A model generated the notes under the pieces. It was given only the letters and a program-made list of their open reading frames with translations, was not told the origin of the DNA and did no database searches. A stretch of DNA of 64,000 nt from Erythrobacter sp. BLCC-B19 (GTDB lineage Bacteria > Pseudomonadota > Alphaproteobacteria > Sphingomonadales > Sphingomonadaceae): the NCBI RefSeq assembly GCF_028621955.1, contig NZ_CP117516.1, forward strand, positions 496,001 to 560,000, in the 5' to 3' direction. Of the stretch, positions 1-7,869 are shown piece after piece. Each line of letters begins with the position of its first letter. The stretch's first letter is position 1. The position numbers and the translations under genes are program-made.

Positions 1-9
1 GGCCATAGC

Positions 10-963
10 ATGGCCGACAGCGAAATCATCACCGGCACCATCGAAGCCCCCGCCCGTCTCGACAAGGCGCTGGCCGAAGCCACCGGCCTGTCGCGCGCGC
101 GTGTTCAGAATCTGATCGACGAGGGCCGCGTCGATGTCGCGGGCAAGACTGCCACCTCCGCCTCGATGAAGGTTGCGGGCGGTACCGCGTTCCGCATCAT
201 CCTGGCCGCCGCCATGCCCGCCGCAGCCCAGCCAGAGGACATCGCGCTCACCATCGCCTACGAGGACGCGCATCTGATCGTGGTCGACAAGCCTGCGGGC
301 ATGGTCGTCCACCCGGCGGTGGGCAACATCACCGGCACGCTGGTCAACGCCCTGCTGCACCACTGCCGGGGCAACCTGTCGGGTATCAACGGGGTCGCGC
401 GGCCCGGGATCGTCCACCGGATCGACAAGGACACCTCGGGCCTGCTCGTCGTCGCCAAGTCCGATGCCGCGCATGAGGGGCTGGCGGTGCAGTTCGCCGC
501 GCACACCGTCCACCGCCGCTACATCGCGGTCACCGCCGGACACCCCAGCCCGCCCGAGGGCACCATCGACGCGCGCGTCGGCCGGTCGGACGCGGACCGA
601 AAGAAAATGACGGTGCTGCCCAACAATTCCTCGCGCGGCAAAACGGCGATCACCCATTACAAGACCCTCGAACGGCTGGACGATGCCGCCGTGATCGAGT
701 GCCGGCTGGAAACCGGTCGCACCCACCAGGTGCGCGTTCACTGTGCGTCAATCGGCCATCCTTTATTGGGAGACCCTGCCTATGGCCGCACACCCAAATC
801 CCTGCGCCCCCTGCTCGAACGACTCGGCTTTTCGCGGCAGGCGCTCCATGCGGCCGAGCTGGGCTTCCAGCACCCCATCACCGGGGAAACCGTGCAATTT
901 CGGAGCGATCTCCCATCTGACATGATGGAACTGATCGACCAACTGAGATGTTCTGATCGATGA
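10..963 (+). CDS. rluD: RluA/RluD-family 23S rRNA pseudouridine synthase
   Basis: 317 residues. It would isomerise uridines in 23S rRNA to pseudouridine, probably the helix 69 sites handled by RluD. An S4-like RNA-binding segment occupies about residues 14-65, followed by the pseudouridine synthase domain. The family signature HRIDKDTSG runs from residue 136, so the expected catalytic Asp is D139. The motif RTHQVRVH near residue 240 is also typical. Length is close to the usual 310-325. Translation starts at the first ATG, at base 10; the upstream region lies outside the window. The next gene, rpoH, follows on the same strand after 116 bases. RluD rather than RluC is inferred from the S4 domain and neighbourhood; the exact uridines modified cannot be read from sequence. 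Confidence 0.93.
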   Translation: MADSEIITGTIEAPARLDKALAEATGLSRARVQNLIDEGRVDVAGKTATSASMKVAGGTAFRIILAAAMPAAAQPEDIALTIAYEDAHLIVVDKPAGMVVHPAVGNITGTLVNALLHHCRGNLSGINGVARPGIVHRIDKDTSGLLVVAKSDAAHEGLAVQFAAHTVHRRYIAVTAGHPSPPEGTIDARVGRSDADRKKMTVLPNNSSRGKTAITHYKTLERLDDAAVIECRLETGRTHQVRVHCASIGHPLLGDPAYGRTPKSLRPLLERLGFSRQALHAAELGFQHPITGETVQFRSDLPSDMMELIDQLRCSDR

Positions 964-1079
964 AACGCGCATACATCTGAGCGATTTTCGCGTATATCCG
1001 TAACCCGTGGCCCAAGCGCGACGGATGCCCATCAGGGGTCTTCGCCAAGCGGTCGACGCTAGAAAGGTTAGGTAATCCA

Positions 1080-1985
1080 GTGACCAAGTCAAAAGCCTCG
1101 TCGATGCCGGCGTTGAGCGGTGAGCAGAGCCTCAACCGCTATCTCGCCGAAATCCGCAAGTTCCCGGTGCTGACCGCCGAGCAGGAATATATGCTCGCCA
1201 AGCGCTATCAGGAACACGAAGACCCTGAGGCCGCCGCCCAGCTCGTCTCCAGCCACCTGCGGCTCGTCGCGAAGATCGCGATGGGGTACCGCGGCTATGG
1301 CCTGCCCGTCGCCGACCTCATTTCGGAAGGCAACGTGGGCCTGATGCAGGGCGTCAAGAAGTTCGAACCCGATCGCGGCTTCCGCCTCGCGACCTACGCG
1401 ATGTGGTGGATCAAGGCCTCGATCCAGGAGTATATCCTGCGTTCGTGGAGCCTCGTGAAGATGGGCACCACCGCCGCGCAGAAGAAGCTGTTCTTCAACC
1501 TGCGCCGGATGAAGAAGAACCTCGATGCCTATGAAGACACCGATCTTCACCCCGACGATGTGACCAAGATCGCGACCGACCTCGGCGTGCCCGAGCAGGA
1601 AGTGGTCAACATGAACCGCCGGATGATGATGGGCGGCGACGGCTCGCTCAACACCCCGATGCGCGGGGGCGAGGAAGGCTCGGGCGAATGGCAGGACTGG
1701 CTGACGGATGACCGTCCGCTGCAGGACGAAACCGTCGCCGAGGCGGAGGAATCGCAGCTGCGCATGGAAATGCTCGGCGAGGCGATGAACAGCCTCAACG
1801 AGCGTGAGCGTCACATCCTCACCGAACGCCGGTTGACCGACAAGCCCCAGACGCTGGAAGAACTCAGCCAGGAATACGACGTCAGCCGCGAACGCATCCG
1901 CCAGATCGAGGTGCGCGCTTTCGAAAAGCTGCAAAAGGCAATGCAGCGGATCGCGGGCGAACGGCTGCTGCCGGGGATCGCCTGA
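1080..1985 (+). CDS. rpoH: RNA polymerase sigma-32 factor (heat shock)
   Basis: 301 residues, usual length for alphaproteobacterial RpoH. Sigma region 2 is clear (RLATYAMWWIKASIQEYILR, about residues 105-125), followed by the RpoH-box stretch around QKKLFFNLRR that distinguishes this family from RpoD. Region 4 has the helix-turn-helix VSRERIRQIEVRAFEKLQ from about residue 268. The start is a GTG with AGAAAGG about 13 bases upstream; no ATG start fits better. RpoH directs RNA polymerase to heat-shock promoters such as those of chaperones and ClpXP, and clpX, clpP and tig lie 7-13 kb away. Alphaproteobacteria often carry two rpoH paralogues, so this could be rpoH1 or rpoH2. A strong hairpin follows the stop. 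Confidence 0.95.
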   Translation: MTKSKASSMPALSGEQSLNRYLAEIRKFPVLTAEQEYMLAKRYQEHEDPEAAAQLVSSHLRLVAKIAMGYRGYGLPVADLISEGNVGLMQGVKKFEPDRGFRLATYAMWWIKASIQEYILRSWSLVKMGTTAAQKKLFFNLRRMKKNLDAYEDTDLHPDDVTKIATDLGVPEQEVVNMNRRMMMGGDGSLNTPMRGGEEGSGEWQDWLTDDRPLQDETVAEAEESQLRMEMLGEAMNSLNERERHILTERRLTDKPQTLEELSQEYDVSRERIRQIEVRAFEKLQKAMQRIAGERLLPGIA

Positions 1986-2026
1986 CGGATCGCGTAAGCG
2001 CTCCGGCTCACGCAATATTGGGAACG

Positions 2027-2056
2027 GGTCAAGCGCCGGGGTAACGGCGCTTGACC
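2027..2056 (+). terminator. Rho-independent-type terminator after rpoH
   Basis: A perfect 11-bp stem (GGTCAAGCGCC paired with GGCGCTTGACC) encloses an 8-base loop and is followed by GGTTTTG. It lies 42 bases past the rpoH stop, so it most likely ends that transcript. The T tract is short, as is usual in GC-rich alphaproteobacteria. Confidence 0.75.
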
Positions 2057-2281
2057 GGTTTTGCGCAGCTTGTGACCGTGCGTGGCGCGCTGCGCATGGT
2101 GGTGACGCGGGTTGGCCGCTGTTGGACGCGGCGCATCACGCCCTTTCGCCCCAAGCCGGTTGCAGGGCCGTGGCCGATTGTGCAGGCATCACCTAAGCTA
2201 TTGCAAAATAGACGCTAAAAGTCAGGGCTAGGGCTAGGTCGTCGCGCCATCCCGCCCAGCCGCTTCCAACACAAATCCAAC

Positions 2282-2320
2282 AAAAAGGGGCGCTGCGATG
2301 GTTCGCAGCGCCCCTTTTTT
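2282..2320. terminator. Bidirectional hairpin terminator
   Basis: A 16-bp perfect stem: A5-GGGGCGCTGCG on the left pairs with CGCAGCGCCCC-T5 on the right around the loop ATGGTT. The A tract on one side and the T tract on the other make it usable on both strands. It sits downstream of the leftward M20 hydrolase gene and is the last barrier between it and rpoH. The rest of the gap between 1986 and 2370 contains no convincing gene; the only other feature I see is the parS palindrome. Confidence 0.85.
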
Positions 2321-2334
2321 CACATCGCGGGACT

Positions 2335-2360
2335 GTCAATGTTTCACGTGGAACATTGAC
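2335..2360. promoter_or_regulatory. parS: parS-type centromere site (ParB binding)
   Basis: The 16-mer at 2340-2355 reads TGTTTCACGTGGAACA, whose reverse complement TGTTCCACGTGAAACA is the canonical chromosomal parS bound by ParB/Spo0J. Symmetry extends to 26 bases with a single mismatched pair (12 of 13 half-site positions agree). It lies 11 bases beyond the stop of the leftward M20 hydrolase gene and 15 bases from the hairpin terminator, so it is intergenic. Chromosomal parS sites generally cluster near the replication origin, which suggests, as an inference, that this window is origin-proximal. No parB gene is in the window. I read the other CACGTG occurrences and none has the parS flanks. 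Confidence 0.88.
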
Positions 2361-2370
2361 CGAACATGGC

Positions 2371-3708
2371 TCAGCGCTTCTTCTTCGTCCCCGCCAGATC
2401 GAGCACGGCTGCCACCATCGCGCGGGTGCCGGTGATGACGCTTTCGCGCGGGGCGATCTGGAACAGCGGGGAGTGGTGCCCGGCAATCGGCGGCCCGCCG
2501 GCCTTGGCCGCTGCCATCCGCTCCGGCGTGGTGCCGCCGACCGCGAAGTAATAGCCCGGCACGCCCAGCCCTTCGGTGACGAAATAGGTGAAGTCCTCCG
2601 CGCCCATGTTCTGCTGGACGAAGGGCACGAAAGCATCGCCGCCCAATTCGCGCGCCATCACCGCGTTGAGCCGCCGGGCGAGCGCGGGGTCGTTATTGGT
2701 GACGGGGGTGCCTTCGAGCACCTTGACCACCACCGGGCGATTGTCGGGCAACCCGTTGGCCTTGCCGATATTGACCGCAATCCGCTCGATCGCAGCGATC
2801 ACCTGCGCGCGGGTTTCCTCGTCATTGGCGCGCACCGTGACTTGCAGCTTGGCCTCGTCAGAGATGATATTGTGCTTGGAGCCGGCGTGGAAGCTGCCGA
2901 CGGTCACCACCACCGGCTTCAGCGGTGAAATCTCCCGCGAATCAATGGATTGCAGCGCAGTCACGATCTGCGAGGCGATGTAGACCGGGTCCTTGCCGAG
3001 ATGCGGCGCCGCCCCGTGGGTGCCGACGCCGGGCACGATGATGTCGATCGAATCCGAGCTGGAATACTGGATCCCTTCCGAGGCCGAGACCTTGCCCGTC
3101 TCAAGATCAGCCGCAACGTGAAAGGCGAGCGCATAGTCGGGCTTGCCGAAGCGTTCATAAAGCCCGTCCGCCATCATCGCCTTGGCCCCGCCGACGCGTT
3201 CCTCGGCGGGCTGGACGATGAACATCAGCGTGCCCTTCCACTGGCCCTTCATCGCCGCCAGCCGCCGCGCGGTGGCGACCATCGCGGTGATGTGCACATC
3301 ATGCCCGCAGGCGTGCATCACCGGATATTCCTTGCCGTCCTGCCCGGTCTGCACCGCCTTGGAGGCATAGGCGAGGCCGGTCTTCTCCTCGACCGGCAGC
3401 CCGTCCATGTCGGCGCGCAGCAGGATCAGCGGGCCATCGCCGTTCTTGAGGATGCCGACCACCCCGGTGCCGCCCACGCCTTCGGTGACGGTCAGGCCCG
3501 CCGCGCGCAGCTCGGTCGCCATTTTCGCGGCGGTGCGGTTTTCGAGGTAGGAAAGTTCCGGGTTCTGGTGGAAATCGAGGAACAGCGGGGCGAGGTAATT
3601 GTCATATTCGGCCTCGATCGCGGCCTTGGTCGCCGGGTCTTCGGCCAGGGCAGGCTGGGCAGCGGCGACAAGCGCGATGGCGCTGGCGGCGAGGTGGAAC
3701 AGGCGCAT
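2371..3708 (-). CDS. Secreted M20-family amidohydrolase / peptidase
   Basis: 445 residues. The start at 3708 is chosen over an upstream in-frame codon because it begins a good signal peptide (MRLFHLAASAIALVAAAQPALA) and has GGGGAGA about 7 bases upstream. The mature part has the M20D layout: HACGHDVH near residue 131, the PAEERVGGA glutamate motif, and a late GAEDFTYF plus HHSPLF, giving the expected two-metal ligands. Relatives hydrolyse N-acyl amino acids, hippurate or indole-3-acetyl conjugates; the substrate cannot be told here. Periplasmic location is inferred from the signal peptide. It is monocistronic, reads toward rpoH and ends at the parS site and a strong terminator. Confidence 0.88.
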   Translation of the reverse strand: MRLFHLAASAIALVAAAQPALAEDPATKAAIEAEYDNYLAPLFLDFHQNPELSYLENRTAAKMATELRAAGLTVTEGVGGTGVVGILKNGDGPLILLRADMDGLPVEEKTGLAYASKAVQTGQDGKEYPVMHACGHDVHITAMVATARRLAAMKGQWKGTLMFIVQPAEERVGGAKAMMADGLYERFGKPDYALAFHVAADLETGKVSASEGIQYSSSDSIDIIVPGVGTHGAAPHLGKDPVYIASQIVTALQSIDSREISPLKPVVVTVGSFHAGSKHNIISDEAKLQVTVRANDEETRAQVIAAIERIAVNIGKANGLPDNRPVVVKVLEGTPVTNNDPALARRLNAVMARELGGDAFVPFVQQNMGAEDFTYFVTEGLGVPGYYFAVGGTTPERMAAAKAGGPPIAGHHSPLFQIAPRESVITGTRAMVAAVLDLAGTKKKR

Positions 3709-3811
3709 TTGTGGTCTCCCCTGATAGTATGACACCACGCTAACCGCGCATGGCCCTGCCCCGCAAGCGCCGATGCTTCACGCCAAGGATTTGCTGCGCT
3801 AGAGCCGTGCC

Positions 3812-4483
3812 ATGGTCTTCACCATCCTCCGCTATCTCGCCAAGGGATTTGCCGCGTTTTTCGGGCTGACACTGGTGCTGGTGTTCGCCTTCAAATGGCT
3901 CCCCGTCCCCGTCACCGCAACCATGCTGCTCGACGGCAACGGCATCACCAAGGACTGGGAGAGCCTCGACAATATCGACCGCAATCTCGTCTCGGCGGTG
4001 ATCGCATCGGAAGACCAGCGCTTCTGCCAGCATTCGGGTTTCGACACCGAGGCGATCGAGCAGGCGATGCGCGCCAACATGGAAGGCGGCAAGATTCGCG
4101 GCGGCTCCAGCATCAGCCAGCAGACCGCCAAGAACGTGTTCCTGTGGCAGGGCGGGGGCTATTTTCGCAAGGGGCTGGAAGCCTGGTTCACCTTCTGGAT
4201 CGAGACCGTGTGGGGCAAGCGGCGGATCATGGAAGTCTATCTGAACGTGGCCGAAACCGGGATCGGCACCTATGGCGCGGAGGCTGGGTCGCAGCGCTAT
4301 TTCGGCCACTCCGCCGCACGGATGAGCCGGGACGAGGCAAGCCGCATGGCCGCCGCCCTCCCCAGCCCCAAGAAGCGCGCGGTCAAAGGCCCGGGCGGCT
4401 GGCTCGCGCGCCACGGCAACCGGATCGAGCGGCGCATCGGCATTGTCCGGCGCGATGGACTGGACGCCTGCGTCTACAACTGA
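3812..4483 (+). CDS. mtgA: Monofunctional peptidoglycan glycosyltransferase
   Basis: 223 residues. MtgA polymerises lipid II into glycan strands at the inner membrane without a transpeptidase domain. One N-terminal membrane segment (about residues 8-28) anchors a GT51 domain. The motif EDQRFCQHSGFD contains the expected catalytic Glu (E67), and GGSSISQQTAKN, GKRRIMEVYLN and ETGIGTYGAEAGSQRYFG are the other GT51 signatures. Length matches the family (about 220-240). The gene starts about 100 bases from the divergent M20 hydrolase, and a secreted protein of unknown function follows 77 bases after its stop. Confidence 0.94.
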   Translation: MVFTILRYLAKGFAAFFGLTLVLVFAFKWLPVPVTATMLLDGNGITKDWESLDNIDRNLVSAVIASEDQRFCQHSGFDTEAIEQAMRANMEGGKIRGGSSISQQTAKNVFLWQGGGYFRKGLEAWFTFWIETVWGKRRIMEVYLNVAETGIGTYGAEAGSQRYFGHSAARMSRDEASRMAAALPSPKKRAVKGPGGWLARHGNRIERRIGIVRRDGLDACVYN

Positions 4484-4560
4484 CCCCTCCCGAACAGGGC
4501 GTTGCTCTTGGTGCGCGGGGGATTTACGCGACTTCCCGGGGCGCGCGAACGGGGGCAGAC

Positions 4561-5337
4561 ATGAAACGAGGGATCACCACGCTGCTGGCGGCAACGGCCG
4601 TGGCAGCATCGGTCGGCGCGGCGACCGCGCAGGACAGCGGCGGCGGGGCGCGGCATTTCGAGCGGTTCACCGAGCATGAATTGCGGATGTGCCAGGGCGC
4701 GGCCGGGTTGATGCAGGATCTCAACACGGGCGACGTCAAGGCGCATTACCTTGCCAGCTACTACGCCTTTGGCGAGGGGATCGAATTCGAGGCGATCGAG
4801 GTCTTCACCGACCGGGTCTATCTGATGTTCCACAACCTGTCGCGTGACGAGATCAAGGCGCTGGCCGATGCCTGCGATGACGCTCTGCGCAGCGATGCGG
4901 GCGCGTCCCGCTTTGCCCTGTTGCGGCCCGACATCATCGGCCAGGGGCCCTTCGCCACCTTCACCGCCACCCGCGCCGAAGACCGCGCGGCGGCCGAGCG
5001 CGGGCGGCTCGCCTACGAACAGGAAGAGCGCGAGCGCCAGCGCGCCGAGGCGGAGCGGCTCGATGGCGAATGCAGCGCGATTGTCGATGCAGGGGTCGAG
5101 AAGGCGACGCGCAGTTTCAAGCAGGCCCAGGGCGAAATCCAGGTCTGGATCCGCGCCGGGGCGTTCGGATCGGCGCCGGGGCAGTATGACATCCAGAACG
5201 GCTGCAGCGCCATCGACAGCGCCGGGAGCCAGCTCAACGCGCGCGGGTGTCCGGCAGATTATGCCAACGCGCTGATGAACTTCCGCAGCGGCTATTACAT
5301 CAATTTCAATGGCGGCAGCGGATACGGGTGCAACTGA
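4561..5337 (+). CDS. Secreted protein of unknown function
   Basis: 258 residues; no family recognised. The ATG at 4561 is preceded by GGGGG about 7 bases upstream and opens a clear signal peptide ending near ATAQDS (about residue 24). The mature protein has an N-terminal half with an isolated Cys, a central charged, probably coiled-coil helix rich in Glu/Arg (about residues 140-175, with QEERERQRAEAERL), and a C-terminal Gly/Asn/Tyr-rich part carrying three more Cys, including a terminal GYGCN. The Cys distribution would allow disulphides in the periplasm. The open frame runs further upstream into mtgA, but codon phase and the signal peptide argue for the start given. Confidence 0.7.
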   Translation: MKRGITTLLAATAVAASVGAATAQDSGGGARHFERFTEHELRMCQGAAGLMQDLNTGDVKAHYLASYYAFGEGIEFEAIEVFTDRVYLMFHNLSRDEIKALADACDDALRSDAGASRFALLRPDIIGQGPFATFTATRAEDRAAAERGRLAYEQEERERQRAEAERLDGECSAIVDAGVEKATRSFKQAQGEIQVWIRAGAFGSAPGQYDIQNGCSAIDSAGSQLNARGCPADYANALMNFRSGYYINFNGGSGYGCN

Positions 5338-5391
5338 CACGCGCATCGTCGCGCGTGACGTAGCCGATGCTTGCGGCTACAAGCCCCGACA

Positions 5392-6351
5392 ATGGCTCAC
5401 GCGCACGCCCATAACCACCATGATCACGGGCACGTCCATGCGCATGGCCATGGTCACCATCATGGCGGGCACCACCACGCGCCGGCCGATTTCGGCCGCG
5501 CCTTTGCCGTCGGCATAGCGCTCAACCTCGGTTTCGTGCTGGTCGAGGCGGCAGCGGGGGTGATCTACGGATCGATGGCGCTGATCGCGGACGCAGGGCA
5601 CAATCTGTCGGACGTGCTGGCGCTGGCGCTGGCGTGGATCGCGGCGGTGGCGGCCAAACGCCCGGCCTCCGGGCGCTTCACCTATGGCTACAAGAGCTCG
5701 ACCATCCTTGCAGCCCTCGCCAATGCGCTGCTGCTGGCAGTCGCGATCGGGGCGATCCTGTTCGAGACCGTGCAGCGCATGATGCAGCCCGCCGAGCCGC
5801 AGGGCGGGGCGATGATGGCGGTTGCCGGGATCGGGATCGCGATCAACGCGTTGACGGCCATGCTGTTTGCGCGGGGGCACTCCGACATCAATATCCGCGG
5901 CGCCTATCTCCACATGGTCGCCGATGCGCTGGTCTCGCTGGGCGTGGTCGTGGCGGGGCTGGCGATCGTGCTGACCGGCCTTGCGTGGATCGACCCGCTG
6001 GTGAGCCTTGTGATCCTCGGCGTGATTGGTGCAAGCACCTGGGGCCTTGCGCGCGATTCCGTGGCGATGGGGCTGCTTGCGGCCCCTGCTGCGATCGACC
6101 TTGGCGAAGTGAAGCGCCACCTTGGCAGCTTTGACGGGGTCGCTGCCGTCCACGATCTCCACGTCTGGCCGATGTCGACCACTGAAGTCGCCCTGACCGC
6201 GCATCTCGTGATGCCCGGACGCCCCGCGCCCGACAGCCTGCTGCGCGAGATCGCCGCCAGCCTCGAGGCCCGTTTCGGGGTGAGCCATGCGACCCTTCAG
6301 GTGGAAAGCGGGGAGAACCCCTGCGCCCAGAGCCTTCAGGGGTGCTGCTGA
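5392..6351 (+). CDS. Cation diffusion facilitator (Zn2+ exporter type) with His-rich N-terminus
   Basis: 319 residues. It is predicted to export Zn2+ or a similar divalent metal from the cytoplasm by proton antiport. The first 30 residues are extremely His-rich (alternating HAH/HGH/HHH), followed by six membrane helices. Transport-site motifs are visible as MALIADAGHNLSD (helix 2, HxxxD) and HMVADALVSLG (helix 5, HxxxD). The cytoplasmic domain carries VHDLHVWPMS, typical of CzcD/ZitB. I use the ATG at 5392 rather than a TTG seven codons upstream. The TGA stop overlaps the ATG of the ECF sigma gene by one base, so the two are probably co-translated. The protein ends in CC. Confidence 0.92.
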   Translation: MAHAHAHNHHDHGHVHAHGHGHHHGGHHHAPADFGRAFAVGIALNLGFVLVEAAAGVIYGSMALIADAGHNLSDVLALALAWIAAVAAKRPASGRFTYGYKSSTILAALANALLLAVAIGAILFETVQRMMQPAEPQGGAMMAVAGIGIAINALTAMLFARGHSDINIRGAYLHMVADALVSLGVVVAGLAIVLTGLAWIDPLVSLVILGVIGASTWGLARDSVAMGLLAAPAAIDLGEVKRHLGSFDGVAAVHDLHVWPMSTTEVALTAHLVMPGRPAPDSLLREIAASLEARFGVSHATLQVESGENPCAQSLQGCC

Positions 6352-6938
6352 TGGCCGCCCGCCCCCGCCCCTCCTCCGACGATGCGCGCGAGGCGCTGCG
6401 CGATGCCATGGCGCGGCTGGCGGCGGGCGATCAGACGGCGCTTGAGGAAATCTATCTCGCCACGCGGGTGAAACTGTTCGGGATTACCTTGCGTATCTTG
6501 GGTGACCGAAAGGAAGCCGAGGACGCCTTGCAGGACGTCTATGTCAATCTCTGGCAGCGGGCCGACCGCTATGACCCGACCCGCGCGAGCCCGATCGCGT
6601 GGCTGGCGGCGTTCGCGCGCAACCGCGCGATTGACCGGCTGCGCACGGGCAAGGTGCGCGGCGGGGCGGTGCCGGTGGAGGAAGCGGCTCCCCTCCCCGA
6701 TGAAAGCCCGCTGGCCGATGCGCTGCTGATCGATGCCGAACAGACCGCGCAGATCCACAAGTGCCTGGGCGGCCTCGACGCGCGCACGCAGGGCCACATC
6801 CGCGCGGCCTTCTTCGAGGGCAAGACCTATGCCCAGCTCGCCGAGGCGGCGGATGTTCCGCTCGGCACGATGAAGAGCTGGATCCGCCGCGGGCTGCAAC
6901 GCCTGCGCGCCTGTCTCGAAGCGAGCGAGGCGGCATGA
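6351..6938 (+). CDS. ECF-type sigma factor (SigK/RskA-linked type)
   Basis: 195 residues from the ATG at 6351, whose A is the last base of the preceding CDF stop codon. Region 2 (DRKEAEDALQDVYVNLWQRA) and region 4 (YAQLAEAADVPLGTMKSWIRRGLQRLR) are both present, and there is no region 3, as in extracytoplasmic-function sigma factors. The downstream gene overlaps by ATGA and encodes an RskA-domain anti-sigma factor, so this is a sigma/anti-sigma pair. Candidate targets are its own operon and the fasciclin gene that follows. The inducing signal is unknown; linkage to a metal exporter raises metal or envelope stress as a possibility, which is inference. Confidence 0.93.
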   Translation: MAARPRPSSDDAREALRDAMARLAAGDQTALEEIYLATRVKLFGITLRILGDRKEAEDALQDVYVNLWQRADRYDPTRASPIAWLAAFARNRAIDRLRTGKVRGGAVPVEEAAPLPDESPLADALLIDAEQTAQIHKCLGGLDARTQGHIRAAFFEGKTYAQLAEAADVPLGTMKSWIRRGLQRLRACLEASEAA

Positions 6939-7714
6939 GCGGCCCCGAACAGACCCCCGAGGATGGCGTGACCCGCGACGATCCGATGATCGCCGCCGAA
7001 TGGGCGCTGGGCCTGCTCGAAGGCGAGGAACTGCTCGCCGCGCGCGGCAAGTATGCGACCGATCCCGCTTTCGCCTGGCGCAAGGAATGGTGGGACGACT
7101 GGTTCGCCCCGCTCTCCGACGCGATCCCCGGCGCTGAGCCGGGCGATCATGTATGGGACGGCATCGCCGCGCGCGTCTCGGCGGCGCAGGCGGCTGTTTC
7201 GACAGAGCCTTCCGCGCCTGCCGCGAATGTGGTCGAACTTCAGGCGAAGGTGCGGCGCTGGCAGTGGGTGGCGGGGATTTCCTCGATGGCGGCGGCCGTG
7301 GCGCTGGCATTTCTGGCGATCGTGCCAATGCGGATCGAACAAACCCCTGCTGCTCCCATCCAGGTCGCCGCCGCCGCGCCGATGGTCGCCACGGTGCCGG
7401 TGGGGGATAGCGGGCTGCGCCTCGACGTCACCTATATCCCCGAAAGCAAACGCATGGTGGTCGGCGCGATCGGCCTCACGCCCGATGGCGTCCACGATCA
7501 CGAGTTGTGGCTCGTCCCCGCCGATGGCACCCCGCTGCAATCGCTGGGCGTGGTCAAGCCCGGCGAAGTGCGCAGCATGGAACTGCCGCAGGCGGTCACC
7601 GCCAAGCTGGGCGACGGGGCGAGCCTCGTGCTGACCCGTGAGCCGATTGGCGGCAAGCCCGAGGGCAAGGACGCCGGCCCCGTGGTCGCCAAGGGCGCCT
7701 TTACCCGCGTCTGA
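6935..7714 (+). CDS. RskA-type membrane anti-sigma factor
   Basis: 259 residues. The start at 6935 gives an ATGA overlap with the sigma gene, the classic arrangement for stoichiometric translation. The N-terminal 90 residues form the cytoplasmic sigma-binding part (MIAAEWALGLLEGEE is typical of the RskA anti-sigma domain). A single membrane helix follows around residues 110-132 (WVAGISSMAAAVALAFLAIV). The periplasmic part ends in the RskA C-terminal domain (HELWLVPADGTPLQSLGVV). By family logic it holds the sigma factor inactive until proteolysis. No zinc-binding HxxxCxxC motif is seen, so it is not a ZAS-type anti-sigma factor. Confidence 0.92.
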   Translation: MSGPEQTPEDGVTRDDPMIAAEWALGLLEGEELLAARGKYATDPAFAWRKEWWDDWFAPLSDAIPGAEPGDHVWDGIAARVSAAQAAVSTEPSAPAANVVELQAKVRRWQWVAGISSMAAAVALAFLAIVPMRIEQTPAAPIQVAAAAPMVATVPVGDSGLRLDVTYIPESKRMVVGAIGLTPDGVHDHELWLVPADGTPLQSLGVVKPGEVRSMELPQAVTAKLGDGASLVLTREPIGGKPEGKDAGPVVAKGAFTRV

Positions 7715-7869
7715 TCGGGCCTGCGGGCCGGTTTCGGTTCGTCGCGCAAAACCAGCAATTCATCCGCAATAGCATTTTTTTCGCATCCCGCAGCACCGGG
7801 CCTGCGTAACCTCTCATGCAAGCGGGAGGGGCTTGCAGACGTGACAATCCTGAAACGGAGATCCCCACT

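Noticed and set aside
3895..5337. Long fusion-like frame joining mtgA region to the secreted protein
   Set aside because: The first 220 codons are an out-of-frame shadow of mtgA; the signal peptide and ribosome site at 4561 mark the true start.
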